In this document: in pieces, positions 27,524 to 39,600 of the stretch
Numbering within the stretch: the first letter of the stretch is position 1
Layout: every line of letters starts with the position of its first letter
Source: Neorhodopirellula pilleata
GTDB lineage: Bacteria > Planctomycetota > Planctomycetia > Pirellulales > Pirellulaceae
Assembly (NCBI RefSeq): GCF_007859915.1
Contig: NZ_SJPM01000003.1
Span: 319,377-383,376, forward strand
Length of the DNA stretch: 64,000 nt
Direction: 5' to 3'
The notes under the pieces: model-generated
What the model was told of the DNA's origin: nothing
Databases searched by the model: none
The model's input: the letters and a program-made list of their open reading frames with translations, nothing else
Translations under genes and position numbers: made by a program

Positions 27524-29687
27524 TCAAAGTGGCACGGTGGTCCCCACCGTGAGAAAGTCTGGTACAAGGCATCACGGTGGGGACCACCGTGCCAGTGCGC
27601 CTGTGAAGGCGATTGAATTATCGGGTGAAAGTCCTGATCGGGGAAACCGTTACCGCCCCGTAGCCAATGGTAACTGCGTTTTCAACAGAAAGGGTGGAGA
27701 GCAACCAAAGGCGAATGAATTCGAAGCGGGTGGTGATGCCAACACGACCCCAGGTATCGATCCGACAGGCAATGTGCTTGACAACGATACCGATCTGGAT
27801 GTTACCGATTCCGCCAATGTCGTCGGAGTCGCCCAAGGAATCACCGGAGCGGCGAGCGGTTTCGTGGGTGCCCCGGTTGACGGACTCTACGGAAACATCA
27901 CCATCCAAAGCAACGGTTTGTATGTTTACAACGTCGACAACAATCATCCGGATGTCGAGGCACTACGAACGACCACGGATACCCTCGAAGACGTCTTCAC
28001 GTACACGATCGTCGACGGACAAGGTGCCCAGTCGACCCAACAGATCACCATCACGATTCAAGGCGCCAACGATGATCCGTTCGACCTGACAACAACGGAT
28101 CTGACGATCGATGAGAACCTCGCCGATGGACAACTCGTCGGTGTGGTCACGCCCAGCGATATCGATGCCGACGAAGACTTGTTCTATCAGTTGACCGATG
28201 ATGCCGACGGGCGATTCGCCATCGACCACTCCGGTAACATCACCGTGCTCGATTCCAGCCGACTGGATTTTGAAGATGCCGACCAGCATCAAATCTCCGT
28301 TCGGGTGACCGACCAATCCGGTGGTCAATATGAAGAAACCTTCACCGTCTACTTAAACGACGTCGACGAATTCGACGTGACCGTACCGGTCGATGTGGAC
28401 CTAAACACCAACGAGATCAACGAGAACAGTGTCGGGGCTCCCGTCGGGATCACCGTATCGGCATTCGACGGAGATGGAACCAACAGCCTGGTCACGTACG
28501 CATTGACCGACGACGCCGACGGCCGCTTTTCCATCGATCAATCCAGTGGTATCGTGACCACACTCGTCGGTTTGAATTTCGAAGCACAGTCCAGCCATTT
28601 GATCGAGGTACTCGCGACGTCTCAGGACGGATCGACCAGCACGCAAGTCTTCACGATCAACGTTCTCGATGTCAATGAAGCTCCGGTGGCATTGAACGAC
28701 ACTTACGATACGCTAGCGAGCCAATCGAAGTCCTTGACGACCCCCGAGCCTACCGCCAACGACACCGACGTGGACGGTGACGAGTTGGAAATGGTGATCG
28801 TGACGCAGCCGTCCAACGGAACGCTGACGATCGCGGCCGACGGATCGTTGATCTACACGCCCAACACTGGATTCTTTGGAACGGACTCGTTCACCTACCG
28901 AGCCCACGACGGCTTCCTTGATAGCAACAATACCGCCACGGTGAGCATCGCCGTACAAGCGGGCAATCCGGGCGGAGGCGGCGGTTCCGGTGGTGGGGGC
29001 GATACAGGCGGCGGGACTGGCGATAGCGGATCGGGCGATGGTGATGGCAACTCTGGCACCGGAAGTTCCGGCGGCAATGACGACGTCCTAGGCGATTCGA
29101 CCGGAGACATTGATGAAGGCACCAACGGCGGAGACCTTCCCGGCGGCCATACTCAAGAAAGGGATTCGTCCGATCAGGCCAAAGCGAAATCCACCCAATC
29201 TAGTCAAGATGACGACTCGGTCTACGCAAACGGTTGGGTCGGAGCCGATCCAGACGCCCGTGACTCAAGCGACAAGTCTGTTTCAAGCCATGGTCTGGGT
29301 CGAGGCTACCGCTTCTGGAACGGTCCTCTCAGTTTCGAGATCAACTTTACGCAGATTAGTTTGGGTTCACTCGCCAGCGACGAGCTCTTCCGCGCCGACC
29401 AAGACTCGCTGTTTGCGTGGTATGTGGTTGCCGACGCTGACGACCTGATCAAAGGTAAAGACGAAGATGAAGAGGTTTTGATCGGCGCGGTTGGTACGAC
29501 ATTGGGTTTGGCATCGATCGGATATGTGCTTTGGGCGCTACGCGGTGGAATGCTTGTCGCGACCATGTACGCCGGCATTCCGACTTGGCGGATGCTCGAT
29601 CCGGCGACGTTGATCAATGCGTATCGTGACGACGGAACCGCCAAAGACCGCGTCGAAGAGTTGCTCGACAAACGCAAGGACGCCTGA
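27516..29687 (+). CDS. truncated paralogue of the giant surface protein C-terminus (possible pseudogene)
   Basis: From ATG at 27516 the frame encodes a palindromic element (GTVVPTVRKSGTRHHGGDHR), about 40 residues of non-protein-like sequence, then from 27721 a copy of the last 655 codons of the 10,898-residue protein. It contains cadherin-like domains ([20 protein letters not shown]), an [22 protein letters not shown] domain, a Gly/Ser/Asp linker, a membrane segment ([18 protein letters not shown]) and a basic tail. It has no signal sequence and no DUF4347 domain, so its product should not be exported normally. The frame is nevertheless fully open. Either it is a recent remnant or it serves as a sequence reservoir. 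It overlaps the DUF1552 gene end by eight bases. Confidence 0.65.
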   Translation: MFNQSGTVVPTVRKSGTRHHGGDHRASAPVKAIELSGESPDRGNRYRPVANGNCVFNRKGGEQPKANEFEAGGDANTTPGIDPTGNVLDNDTDLDVTDSANVVGVAQGITGAASGFVGAPVDGLYGNITIQSNGLYVYNVDNNHPDVEALRTTTDTLEDVFTYTIVDGQGAQSTQQITITIQGANDDPFDLTTTDLTIDENLADGQLVGVVTPSDIDADEDLFYQLTDDADGRFAIDHSGNITVLDSSRLDFEDADQHQISVRVTDQSGGQYEETFTVYLNDVDEFDVTVPVDVDLNTNEINENSVGAPVGITVSAFDGDGTNSLVTYALTDDADGRFSIDQSSGIVTTLVGLNFEAQSSHLIEVLATSQDGSTSTQVFTINVLDVNEAPVALNDTYDTLASQSKSLTTPEPTANDTDVDGDELEMVIVTQPSNGTLTIAADGSLIYTPNTGFFGTDSFTYRAHDGFLDSNNTATVSIAVQAGNPGGGGGSGGGGDTGGGTGDSGSGDGDGNSGTGSSGGNDDVLGDSTGDIDEGTNGGDLPGGHTQERDSSDQAKAKSTQSSQDDDSVYANGWVGADPDARDSSDKSVSSHGLGRGYRFWNGPLSFEINFTQISLGSLASDELFRADQDSLFAWYVVADADDLIKGKDEDEEVLIGAVGTTLGLASIGYVLWALRGGMLVATMYAGIPTWRMLDPATLINAYRDDGTAKDRVEELLDKRKDA
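27530..27595. repeat. perfect palindromic element after the DUF1552 gene
   Basis: GGCACGGTGGTCCCCACCGT has an exact inverted partner ending at 27594, giving a 22-base stem. It begins seven bases after the DUF1552 stop and may double as the transcript end of the operon. It lacks a T tract. The sequence is also in frame with the downstream fragment gene. Confidence 0.85.
27621..27720 (+). other. possible remnant of a group II intron domain I
   Basis: The stretch contains GGGTGAAAGTCCTGATC, GTAGCCAATGGTAACTGCG and AGGGTGGAGAGCAACC in this order. I recall similar strings from the 5' part of bacterial group II introns. No maturase or domain V is seen downstream; the giant-gene duplicate begins directly at 27721. 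This is recognition from memory and not secure. Confidence 0.35.
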
Positions 29688-29739
29688 AACACGTAGGCGA
29701 GTCTCTCCGAGACTCGCAGTACTTCGAGCGTATCCGAAT
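27721..29739 (+). repeat. segmental duplication, copy 1 (partner 61347-63365)
   Basis: The two copies start with TCGAAGCGGGTGGTGATGCC at 27721 and 61347 and stay at a constant offset of 33,626 bases through the stop codons (29687, 63313). They continue to GAGCGTATCCGAA after the stop. The ends are almost identical, while the Gly-rich linker differs strongly but keeps equal total length. Confidence 0.92.
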
Positions 29740-29850
29740 AGGGGTCTGACCCTTTGGAGGCGAGTCAATTCTGGTTGCGTTTTTGGCATCGCCGGAGAGG
29801 GTCAGACCCCTTTTCGGATACGGAGAGACGCTGCTACGTGCGTGGGTCAA
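29690..29850. repeat. nested palindrome with GGGGTCTGACCCT arms
   Basis: CGTATCCGAATAGGGGTCTG at about 29729 faces CAGACCCCTTTTCGGATACG at about 29803. Outside it, ACACGTAGGCGAGTCTCTCCG faces CGGAGAGACGCTGCTACGTG. The inner part is missing after the giant gene, where sequence diverges at GTATCCGAA, so it was probably inserted or lost in one copy. Confidence 0.7.
29697..29717 (+). terminator. hairpin directly after the fragment gene
   Basis: GCGAGTCTC-TCC-GAGACTCGC is a perfect 9-base stem with a 3-base loop starting ten bases after the stop. The same hairpin follows the giant gene at 63323-63343. No T tract follows, so a rho-independent terminator is only possible. Confidence 0.45.
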
Positions 29851-29867
29851 AGAACTTGTGTTCGGGA

Positions 29868-30006
29868 GTTAGCGGCCTGTTGATTTAGTCGTATACCGAA
29901 TAACAACAATTAGCCGATGGGCGTTTGCCCCGGTTAACGGCCGTGGAAACCGCCGCTAACGCGGTACGGCTAATTCAATCAACAGCCCCCTAACGCCCAA
30001 ACGGCT
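29868..30006. repeat. palindromic element, GTTAGCGGCCTGTTGATTTA type
   Basis: AGTTAGCGGCCTGTTGATTTA faces TCAATCAACAGCCCCCTAAC. ATTAGCCGATGGGCGTT and its partner lie inside. It is the same family as the inner part of 1856-2110 and the element at 63499-63620. Confidence 0.75.
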
Positions 30007-30149
30007 GATCTTCAGTCGGTGTTTTTAATTAAATCAGCAGTCTCCTTCGTGGAGGAGAGGGGTCGGGGGTGAGGGGGCTGAGCACACTGTTAATCTGCTT
30101 GGTTTTCAACGCCAGATACCCCTCACCCCCAGCCCCTTTCCCCCGAAGC

Positions 30150-30406
30150 GGAGGTCGTGCAGCTTTTAAGTGTTGGTTCCGCCAGTACTTGCAGAACCCC
30201 TCCCGCGTCGCGGGAGGGGTCGGAAATCGAGCGTTCAGCGAGATTTCCGGGGGAGGGCAATCCGCGCGACGCCTGCCCCAACCGAGCCCTCCCCCTCGCA
30301 TTCGCCTGAACGGCTCTGCTCGACCCCTCCCCAACTTCGTTCGGGAGGGGTTCGCTTGCAAAAACCTCGCAAAAACCGCGGTCAAAAAGCTGCACGACCT
30401 CAGCGG
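30150..30406. repeat. MITE-like large inverted repeat
   Basis: GGAGGTCGTGCAGCTTTT at about 30151 is matched by AAAAAGCTGCACGACCTC near 30388. Between them are hairpins such as CCCCTCCCGCG-TCG-CGGGAGGGG (about 30195-30220) and CCCCTCCC...GGGAGGGG (30326-30350). The symmetry explains why long open frames appear on both strands; they are not genes. Confidence 0.7.
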
Positions 30407-30616
30407 GGAAAGGGGAGCCAAGATATCGGAGATGAAAACTTGCGCAATCGTGAAGTGCCGCAATATTAAATTATCGACAGTCCAGCCTCATCCCCCCACT
30501 CTTCCGAACATTCGTCATCAAACACGCGATCAGAATGGTTGACGTAACCATCAACGCTTCGCTGTTTGTTCATCCATCTGTACAGTTCGGTCGTTTAAGG
30601 GGATGAGGTAACCTAG

Positions 30617-33600
30617 ATGGCCAAACGTAGCTTTCATTTTTTTCGACTCGAAGATCGCATACTTCTGTCCGGCGAGGGCAACGAAGCGGTCGAGGCGATC
30701 GCGCCCGACCCCGGCATCATGCAAATGCTGCAAGCCGAGGTCGATGCGATGGAGGCAGCGATTGCACCGATCGACTCGGTCGCTGGGGAAGCAACGCCCC
30801 CTCAAGACGAAGCATCACAACCGCCGGAACCACCGGAACAGTCGGATCTGCCGAACGTTTCACGGCTCGATCCCGCCAAACCGATCGAAATCATCTTTGT
30901 CGACGCCGGTGTTCAAGACGCCGATGCCCTGATCGACAACTTACGCGATACGGATACCGAGACGCAGTGGGTGGTCGTGCATCTGACGGGCGACCAAGAC
31001 GGCGTCGAGCAAATTACCCATACGCTTGCGTCCATGTCGGGTGTTGATGCGATCCACTTGCTCTCCCACGGTGACGGCGAGGGCATCACTCTCGGCAACA
31101 CCAAACTAACGCTCGACTCGGCCGCCAGCTATGCCGGTGACATCGTCTCGTGGGGACACGCCCTCGACGCCGACGCAGACTTGTTGATCTATGGCTGTGA
31201 TCTGGCTAGTACCGAATCGGGACGTGATCTGATCGAGATCCTCGCCGTCGTTTGTGACTGCGATGTCGCGGCGAGTGACGACGCGACCGGTGCGGAAGAG
31301 TTGGGCGGTGACTGGGATTTTGAATACACCGTGGGCTTGGTGGAAAGCCATGTTGCGTTTTCGATCGAAGTGCAGCAGCAATACGGATATTTGTTGGCGA
31401 CCGTGGATGGAACCGCCGGAGCTGATTTGCTGGAAGGCACTTCGACCTCGGATACGATTACCGGGTTGGCGGGGAATGATGTTCTGCTGGGCGGTGAAAA
31501 CATCGCGGCGGACGGCCAGTTTCTGGACGCTGTTGTGCCCGGATCGCTAGCGACTTATAGCTCGGGGCAATCGTTTGGCGGTTGGACGGTGACTCAGGGC
31601 AGCGTTGATTTGATCAATACCTTTGGCTACGCCTCGCCGACAGGTGGCCGAGGGGTCGACATGGATGGCAATAGTCCCGGTGCGATTTCGCAGACGTTGA
31701 CCACCGTGGTTGGAAATACCTACGCGGTTCGATTCGGCTTATCTACCAATAGCAGTGGAGTAGCGGCTACGAAAGCGATTGAACTTTCGGTTGACGGTGT
31801 GGCGACCAACTATTCGGTAACAACTACCTCAGGAAGCACCGCTGGATCACCGGAATGGCAGGAGCGGACCTACACGTTTGTCGCCACGTCGACATCCACA
31901 ACTATTGAGTTTCGCAGTCTGTCACATTCGGGAGCTCAGGGAGCGATCTTAGGCGACGTGGTGGTCGCGGACCTGACGGCTAACAACGGCAATGACACGC
32001 TGACCGGCGGTGCGAATGCCGACACGATCATGGGCAGCGGCGGGAACGACGTGATCGATGCGGGCAGTGAGAACGATTTGATCTTTGCCAGTGGCGGCAC
32101 CGACACGATCGATGGTGGCACGGGGACCGATATCGTTGTCTTCACGGGATCTCGTGCTGATTACACGGTGACCGCTGCGGGGGCAACGTTGACGGTTACC
32201 GATAATCGCTTGGGCTCGCCCAATGGTACTGCGGAGATTACCAACGTTGAAACGTTCCGCTTTGCGGACGGCGACTTGACGACTGCGGATGTTGCGCTGA
32301 ACACGCCAATTTTCGAGAACTTTGATAACGGCAGTTTGACCGGCTGGACCGGCGGAGCCATCAATTCTGCCAATGCGGACTTCAGTCCGTTTTTGGTTTC
32401 AGCGGCTGCGTATAACTCGCCTGGGACATATCAAGCGGCCACCAATGGCGTTCAAGATGTCTACAAGACATTCGACCTTTCAGGGAATCAAACATCGGTA
32501 ACGATCTCCTTTGATATGAATAGGTTCGACAGTTGGGATAATCACCAATTCCGTGTCTGGGTCAATGATACACTTGTGTCGGCCAATGCTTTTGGGACAG
32601 GAAGTGTAAACTACTCCGACACAACACCTGGCACGAGTTCGGCCGTGAACCTCGGGTTCTCGGGTTGGACCGATGATGTCCAGACCTATGTGCTAACAGT
32701 CAACACGACGGGCACTTCATTAAAGCTTGGATTCGGTGCGACGTTGGATCAACACTGGAACGACGAAGCCTGGGGTGTCGATAATCTCCTCATCCGCGAG
32801 CAAGCCGCTGGCACGACTGGCACGTATGCAGAAGGGACCACCGGCAACGATTCCAATACCGCTTCTTCTCTATCGGATAGCTATGCGGGCAACATTGGCA
32901 ACGACACGATCAATTCAGGTGCCGGGCGTGACTTCGCTGCGGGCGGTGATGGCAACGATATCATCGACGGCGGCAGCGGTTCGGATGTGATCCTTGGTAG
33001 TTGGGGAACCGATACGCTTTCGGGCGGTCTGGGCTCGGATATCGTCGACGGCGGAACTGGCAATGATACGCTTTACGGCGATGGAAAGAACCTGATCTTC
33101 AACGGCAGTTTCGAGAGTTTCGAGCCATCGTTGCTCAGTTGGACAGCATCGGGAAACGTTTCGTCGGTCAACTCGCAAGGCGCGACTCTGGGAACATCCG
33201 CGGCTTCGTTTGGTCCGGGAGACACAGCCAATACTGGCTCGCTTAGCCAATCCGTTACCACCATCGCGGGTTCGAACTATTCCGTTGGGTTCGACTATGG
33301 TTCGCACGGAAGTGCTATATCCCAGTCGCTACGCATTCAAGTTGTTTCCGGCGGGTACACCGTAGTCGACCAGATTGTCTCCGACGTCGGTAGTAATCCC
33401 AACACCTTTGAAGATTACGAATTCAATTTTACTGCTTTGGGCGCTTCGACGGTTGTCACCTTCACCGATGTTTCCGCGACCACAACCGGCGTTGACGGCA
33501 TGCTGGACAACGTTCGCATGTACCTGGATAACGGCGGGAATGACACGCTGTACGGCGGCAACGGCGCGGATGTGATCTACGGTGGACTGGGCAACGACAT

Positions 33601-36600
33601 TATCGTTGCAGGACCAGGTGCCGATGCTATGTTCGGTGGCGGCGGCATTGATACGCTGTCCTATGTTGGTTCGACCGCGGCCGTGAATGTGAACTTGTCA
33701 ACCAAAGTCGTCTCCGGTGGCGATGCGGCAGGAGATATGTTCTGGGGCTTTGAAAACCTACGTGGTTCTGCACTGAACGACACTTTGACCGGTGACAGCA
33801 ACGCCAACATCATCGAAGGTGGACTGGGCAACGATATTCTCGACGGCGGACTGGGCATCGACACCGTCAGTTACGCCAGTGCGACTGCAGGCGTTACGGT
33901 GAATCTGGCTATCACCACGGCACAGAACACGGTTGGTGCGGGCACCGACACGATCACCAACTTCGAAAACCTGACCGGTTCGAGTTTCAACGATACGCTG
34001 ACCGGGAATAGTGGTGATAACACGATTATCGGCGGCTCTGGCAACGACACGATCACCAGCGGCTCTGGCAACGACACGATCACCGGCGGTGCCGGCAACG
34101 ACACGATCGATGGCGGCACGGGGACCAGTGACATGGTCATCTACAGCGGTAACTGGTCCGACTACACGATTACGTACAGCGCCGGGACATCGACTTACAC
34201 GATCGTCGACAACCGAGTTGGTTCGCCCGATGGAACCGACACGGTAACCGGCGTGGAAACGTTCCGGTTCAACGGTGTGGATTACTCGGAGGCAGCGATG
34301 CAAAACAACGCACCTGTCTTTTTGCCAAACCAAATCGCATTCTCCGACGCAGTTGACGGGATCTACGAAGTAGAAGTTCAAGGCATCGTATTTGATGTGC
34401 TGGTCGAAGAGCATGGCGGCCATAAGTGGTTATTGATCGGCCGTGGGCGAGAGGGCTGGGAATTCGATACCAATGGACAAGGTTCGGTCGATGCGGTGGT
34501 CCAAGGACTGGGGACTCCATCGGCCTTCGCCCCCGCCGCTTACAGCGATGCCATCATCAACCAGTGGTTGGTGGACAGCGGCTTAACGATGTCCAATGTG
34601 GAGATGCGAATCATGCGAGCATCGACGCCGGATGGAACGGGAGAATACCAAGAAGTTTTGTGGCGAAACTTCGTCGGAAATGGTGGTGCGTTCACCTGGA
34701 ATCTGGAAGATAGTCAGTACACAGTCACTGCTCAGAATGTCAATGCACCAGCCGGCTTGTCCGGTGCGAATACTGGCACTTGGAATAATCTAAACACTCG
34801 AGACGCCAGTCCTCAAAACGATGCCGATCGCGTCTTTACTTGGAGCTGGAATAGTCACAATTATCAACAAGGCTTCTCGTATGGAATCGCCGTCACCAAT
34901 GGCTCAAATGCGGCCAATTCGTTCTTGTGGGAATTTGGGAACGAAAATCATGCGATTCCATATACCGAAGTCTACCTACGGGCGACCACTGGCGATTTCA
35001 ACATCACCTTCGATGGTGAACCACTCGTTGGGTTAATGATGGATGGAACCTATGTCGAAAACAGTCCGCCAACCCCATTGATTTCCGGCATCACATTGGA
35101 GGATCTTGAAGACAGCCTGGAATCGGCAACGATTCAAATCTCCGGGGTCTTTGCCAGTGGCCAAGACACACTCTCGTTTGCAGACACGCCTTCCATCACG
35201 GGACAATGGGACGCAGCCAATGGCACACTCACACTTACGGGGACTGCGTCGGTTGCTGACTATACCGCCGCAATCGAGAGCGTAACCTATCACAACACAA
35301 GTGAATCGCCCCTGATAGGCCAGCGGATGATCGAAATCACGGTCTCGGATGGTTTCGCCAGTTCCAACTCGATGAACGGCCAGTTCACGGTGACGGTAGT
35401 TAATGACGCGCCGACAGCTACAACCATCGAAGGCACTTCACTTTCCTACACCGAAAATGATGGCCCAGTGAACGTCACCTCGTCTCTGACCATAAGTGAT
35501 CCCGATGATACGCATATCGGGTCCGCGGTGGTGGCCATCACGAGCAATTACACCAGCGGGGAGGACGTGCTGGGGTTTGTGAATCAGAACGGCATCACAG
35601 GTGCATGGAACGCAACCACGGGGGAACTGACTCTCAGCGGCTCGGCGACGATTTCCCAGTATCAAGCCGCACTGCGCTCGGTCACTTACGAGAATAGCAG
35701 TGAAGGTCCAGCGACAGCAACGCGAACGATCAGCTTCACCGTCAACGATGGCATTGATGACTCTAACACGCAAACTCGCGATATTGAGGTTTCCGCTGTA
35801 AACGATGCTCCCGAAGACCTAACTGCGACACAAAGCTCGTCCGGCGGTCTGAGTATCAATGACGATGGCGGAAACGATGCTTACTTGATCAGCGACGATG
35901 GCGGGGCAATTCTTGGTGGGCTGGGCACGTTGACTTATGAAATTCAGTTTTCTTCGACCGACAATACGACAGTTAGTCCTCTGATTTCCTATGCCAACTC
36001 GAATCACGACAATGCGTTCTTGTTAGTGGTCGAAAGCAATGGTGAACTGCGTGTGATAGTCAATGACAAATTAGGCGTCTCGCCGTGGACAACCTTTGAC
36101 TACCGCACGCTGTTCGACGGAGAGCAGCATTCGATCGCCGTTACGTGGAGCAGCACGGCGGGCGATTGGGAGGTTTTTGTCGATGGCGTCTCCGTCGATA
36201 GCGGAACCGGCTTGGCGAGCGGAGAAACGATCACGGGAAGCCCGGGCGATGGAGAGCTTGTGTTCGGACAAGACCAGGACTCTGTCGATGGCGGGTACAA
36301 CTCTTCACAAGTCTTTTCCGGAACCCTGCAAAACGCCCGCTTATTCAACGACATTCGTACCGCCTCTGAAATCGCCGCCAGCTATCGCAGCGACTTGCCT
36401 TATAGCGAATCTGGCATGATCGCCAATTGGAAGTTTGATCAGCTTTCCTCGGACGGAGTCGTCGTCGATGCGGTCAGTGGCAATAACCTGACTGTCGCAC
36501 ACGCAAGCGGCGCGGGCTTTACGGCGAGTGATCCAACGCTGACGCTCCAGGTTACCGAAAACGCACTCGATGGCACCGTGGTTGGGCAGGTTTCGGGCAG

Positions 36601-39600
36601 CGATGAAGAACGCGAAGCGAAGATCGCTTCGCTTTTGGCGGCGGATGCAAATTTGCGTTACAGCGCCGAGACGGGGAAATTCTACAGGTGGACAGGGACA
36701 GCCAGTGACTTTGCGACGGCACAGAGCAATGCAACCTCAGTGTTGCTTTCGGGTGTTTCAGGGACTTTGGTTTCGATCCACTCCGCCCACGAAAACGATT
36801 TGATTCATACTTTAGCATCCGATGCTGGTGTAGATTTCTGGATTGGAGCTTCGGACTTGGATGTTGAAGGAGAATGGCGTTGGGAAGACGGCGATCAATT
36901 TTGGGACGGAACCGGGACCGACGGTTACTCGGTCGATGGCGCCTACACGAATTGGTTTGGATCTGAACCGAACGACGCGTCCAGCAACCAAGACGCGGCG
37001 ATCATAAGAGCCTCGCATGGACAGTGGCTCGATGCTTCCGCGGGCAATACAAGCTACGGATCTGTGATTCAATGGAATGCCGATGCGGTTCTGGATGCCA
37101 CCAACGCGTTGACCTACTCCGTGGTTTCGCAAACGGTCGCGGGTGCTTTCTCAATCGACGCCAGCACGGGCACGATCACCGTCGCCGACGGGAATCTGCT
37201 GGACTACGAAACCAATGCAACGCACACGCTGACTGTTCGCGTCAGTGACGGCACAAACACCTACGACGAAGCCTTCACGGTTTCGCTACGTGATTTAACC
37301 GAAAGCAACAACGCGCCGACGAATCTTTCCAGCGGCATCGAACTGAATACCGACGGCGGGAACGATGCGTATCTTTATAGCTCCAACGGGCATGCGATTT
37401 TAGGAGGCCTAGACAGCTTTACATTCGAGACGGCGTTTAGAGGTCAGAATCAGCATGATTACAACATGCTGCTAAGCTACGCAACGGACATCGGTACAAA
37501 CGATCTAGTTGTCCATGTAAGAAGTAACGGGACGCTGGAGCTGTTGATTGGCGGTTATGGATTTCAGACGTTTTCCGAGATCGATTACACGACGTTACTC
37601 GATAATGAATTACACCACCTCGCTATCTCGTGGGAGAGCGTTTCCGGTGCGGTTGCGGTTTACGTAGACGGTGAATTGATCGAGTCGAGGACCGGCTATG
37701 CGACCGGAGGAACTCTGCGAGGCGGTTCAGGTACGGGGGTTTTGGTTTTTGGGCAAGAGCAGGATAGCCTTCTGGGCGGCTTTCAAGCAAACCAAGTTTT
37801 CTCAGGCACACTCTACGACGTTCGCATCTGGAACGAAGTCCGCAGCGAAGCTGATATCTCGCTGAACTATCAAAACAAGTTCGACGGCGGTAACCTGCCC
37901 AGCGGCTTGGTTGCTAACTGGCAGATGGATGGTTTCAATGGGTCAAATCAAGTCGTCGATGTCGTCAGCGGCAATAATCTGAGCATCGGAAATGTGCCTT
38001 CGACTCCTTTAGCCTCGTACACAAATGTGGTAGGTGGTGCGTCCACGGTGGGCTCGACGATCTTGCTTGATTCGGCCTCTGCTCCCGGCGGATACAGTTC
38101 GCAAGTCAACTCGGAGTATTTCTCGTCGCTTGGTTACACGGATAACTACACCGTGTCCTTCACGCTGGATGAAGCCAATCCGTTTAACTTTATGATTGGA
38201 CTGGGGCTGGTCGACAGCGGCACAGGATACGCTGACATCGACCATGCGATGTACTTTATTCAAGATGGTCGGTTGGCTAGCTACCATAGTGGATCGTTTG
38301 GCGGTAACCACGTGAGTAGTGTTGCCGACGGCGATGAATTCGCTTTTTATGTCAATGGAACGACGCTCGCATTTCAACATAATGGTGCCACGGTCCATAC
38401 CGAGACAATCACCGCCAATTCCGATTGGTATCTGGACACGTCATTCACTAGTGGAGCCGACGTTTCGCTGAGCAACGTTCGTATCTTTCACGGTGCCACC
38501 GAAAACTCGGTATTAACCGATAGCCAACCTATCGATGACCTGCACATCAGCGAAAACGCGGTCGCCGGCGAAAGCGTTGGCTTCGTCGTGCCGACCGATC
38601 CGGATGTCAGCAATGACATCGTCAGCGATGGGTTGTTCACTGAAGCTGGCACTCCAACCACATTCACGACGTACAACTCCAACGGAACTCAGGCAGGGAA
38701 TACGCTCGGCGACTGGACTGTCACAAGCGGAACGGCGGCCCATCTGAATGCCAACGGAGTCAACTATGCCGAAACTCCGCTGGGCGGCAATATCGCGCAT
38801 ATACGAGATGCGTCTTCGATTGAGCAGACAATCACGACGGAGATTGGACGTGAATATCAGGTGGTTTTCGCAGGCAGTGGATACTGGACCAGCGACTCCG
38901 GCAATGCGACGGTGAGACTATCGGCTGCCGGAACCATGGTCGACCTCGATTTCGGCACGAAACCTTCTGGTTGGGACATTGCGACGAACGTGCTGTGGCA
39001 GAACCGTTCCATGGCTTTCACGGCTGATTCGACATCGACAACCCTTTCGTTCCTCGACGTTTCCGACGCCGCCGCACAAAATGGATTGTTCTTGGCCGAC
39101 ATCCAAGTCATCGAAATCCCCGCCGCCGTCACGACGATTCTGAACAACGATCCGACGCTGCAATACGACGCGGCGACGGGTAAGTTTTATCGATTTGTCA
39201 GTACCATCACTCAGCCATTGGATGCGATCAATGCGGCTACCTCTGCGACGCTGAACGGTGTCAACGGACAACTGGCAACCATCCGTTCGGCCTACGAGAA
39301 CGAGTTGATCCGATCGTTTGCCCAACAAGTGGGCGGCGACGTGTTGCTCGGCGGTCGAGACGCAACGACTGAGGGGAATTGGTACTTCCTGGATGGTTCA
39401 ACCGAGAGCGAGAAGTTCTCGACAGGTTCAACGGCAGAAGCAGGATACTACACCAATTGGAGAGCGGCTGAGCCGAACGGTTCGACCGGGGAAAACCATC
39501 TTGCCATCCGCCCTGACGGAGAATGGCAAGACGTGCCCGACAATCAATCGCGATCCTACGTCATCGAATGGGACGCAAGCGAAGTTCTCTCCAGCTTTAC

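Larger units (their letters stand above)
29688..30616. other. repeat-filled spacer before the giant gene
   Basis: About 930 bases hold no credible gene, although both strands carry open frames made of repeats. It contains a post-stop hairpin, a nested palindrome around GGGGTCTGACCC (29690-29850), a GTTGATTTA-type element (29868-30006) and a large inverted repeat (30150-30406). The last 200 bases must include the promoter of the giant gene. GAGG at 30605-30608 is its likely ribosome binding site. Confidence 0.65.

Noticed and set aside
30029..30542. Overlapping open frames on both strands of about 140-157 codons
   Set aside because: The region is a large inverted repeat with GC-rich hairpins, and both frames arise from its symmetry.
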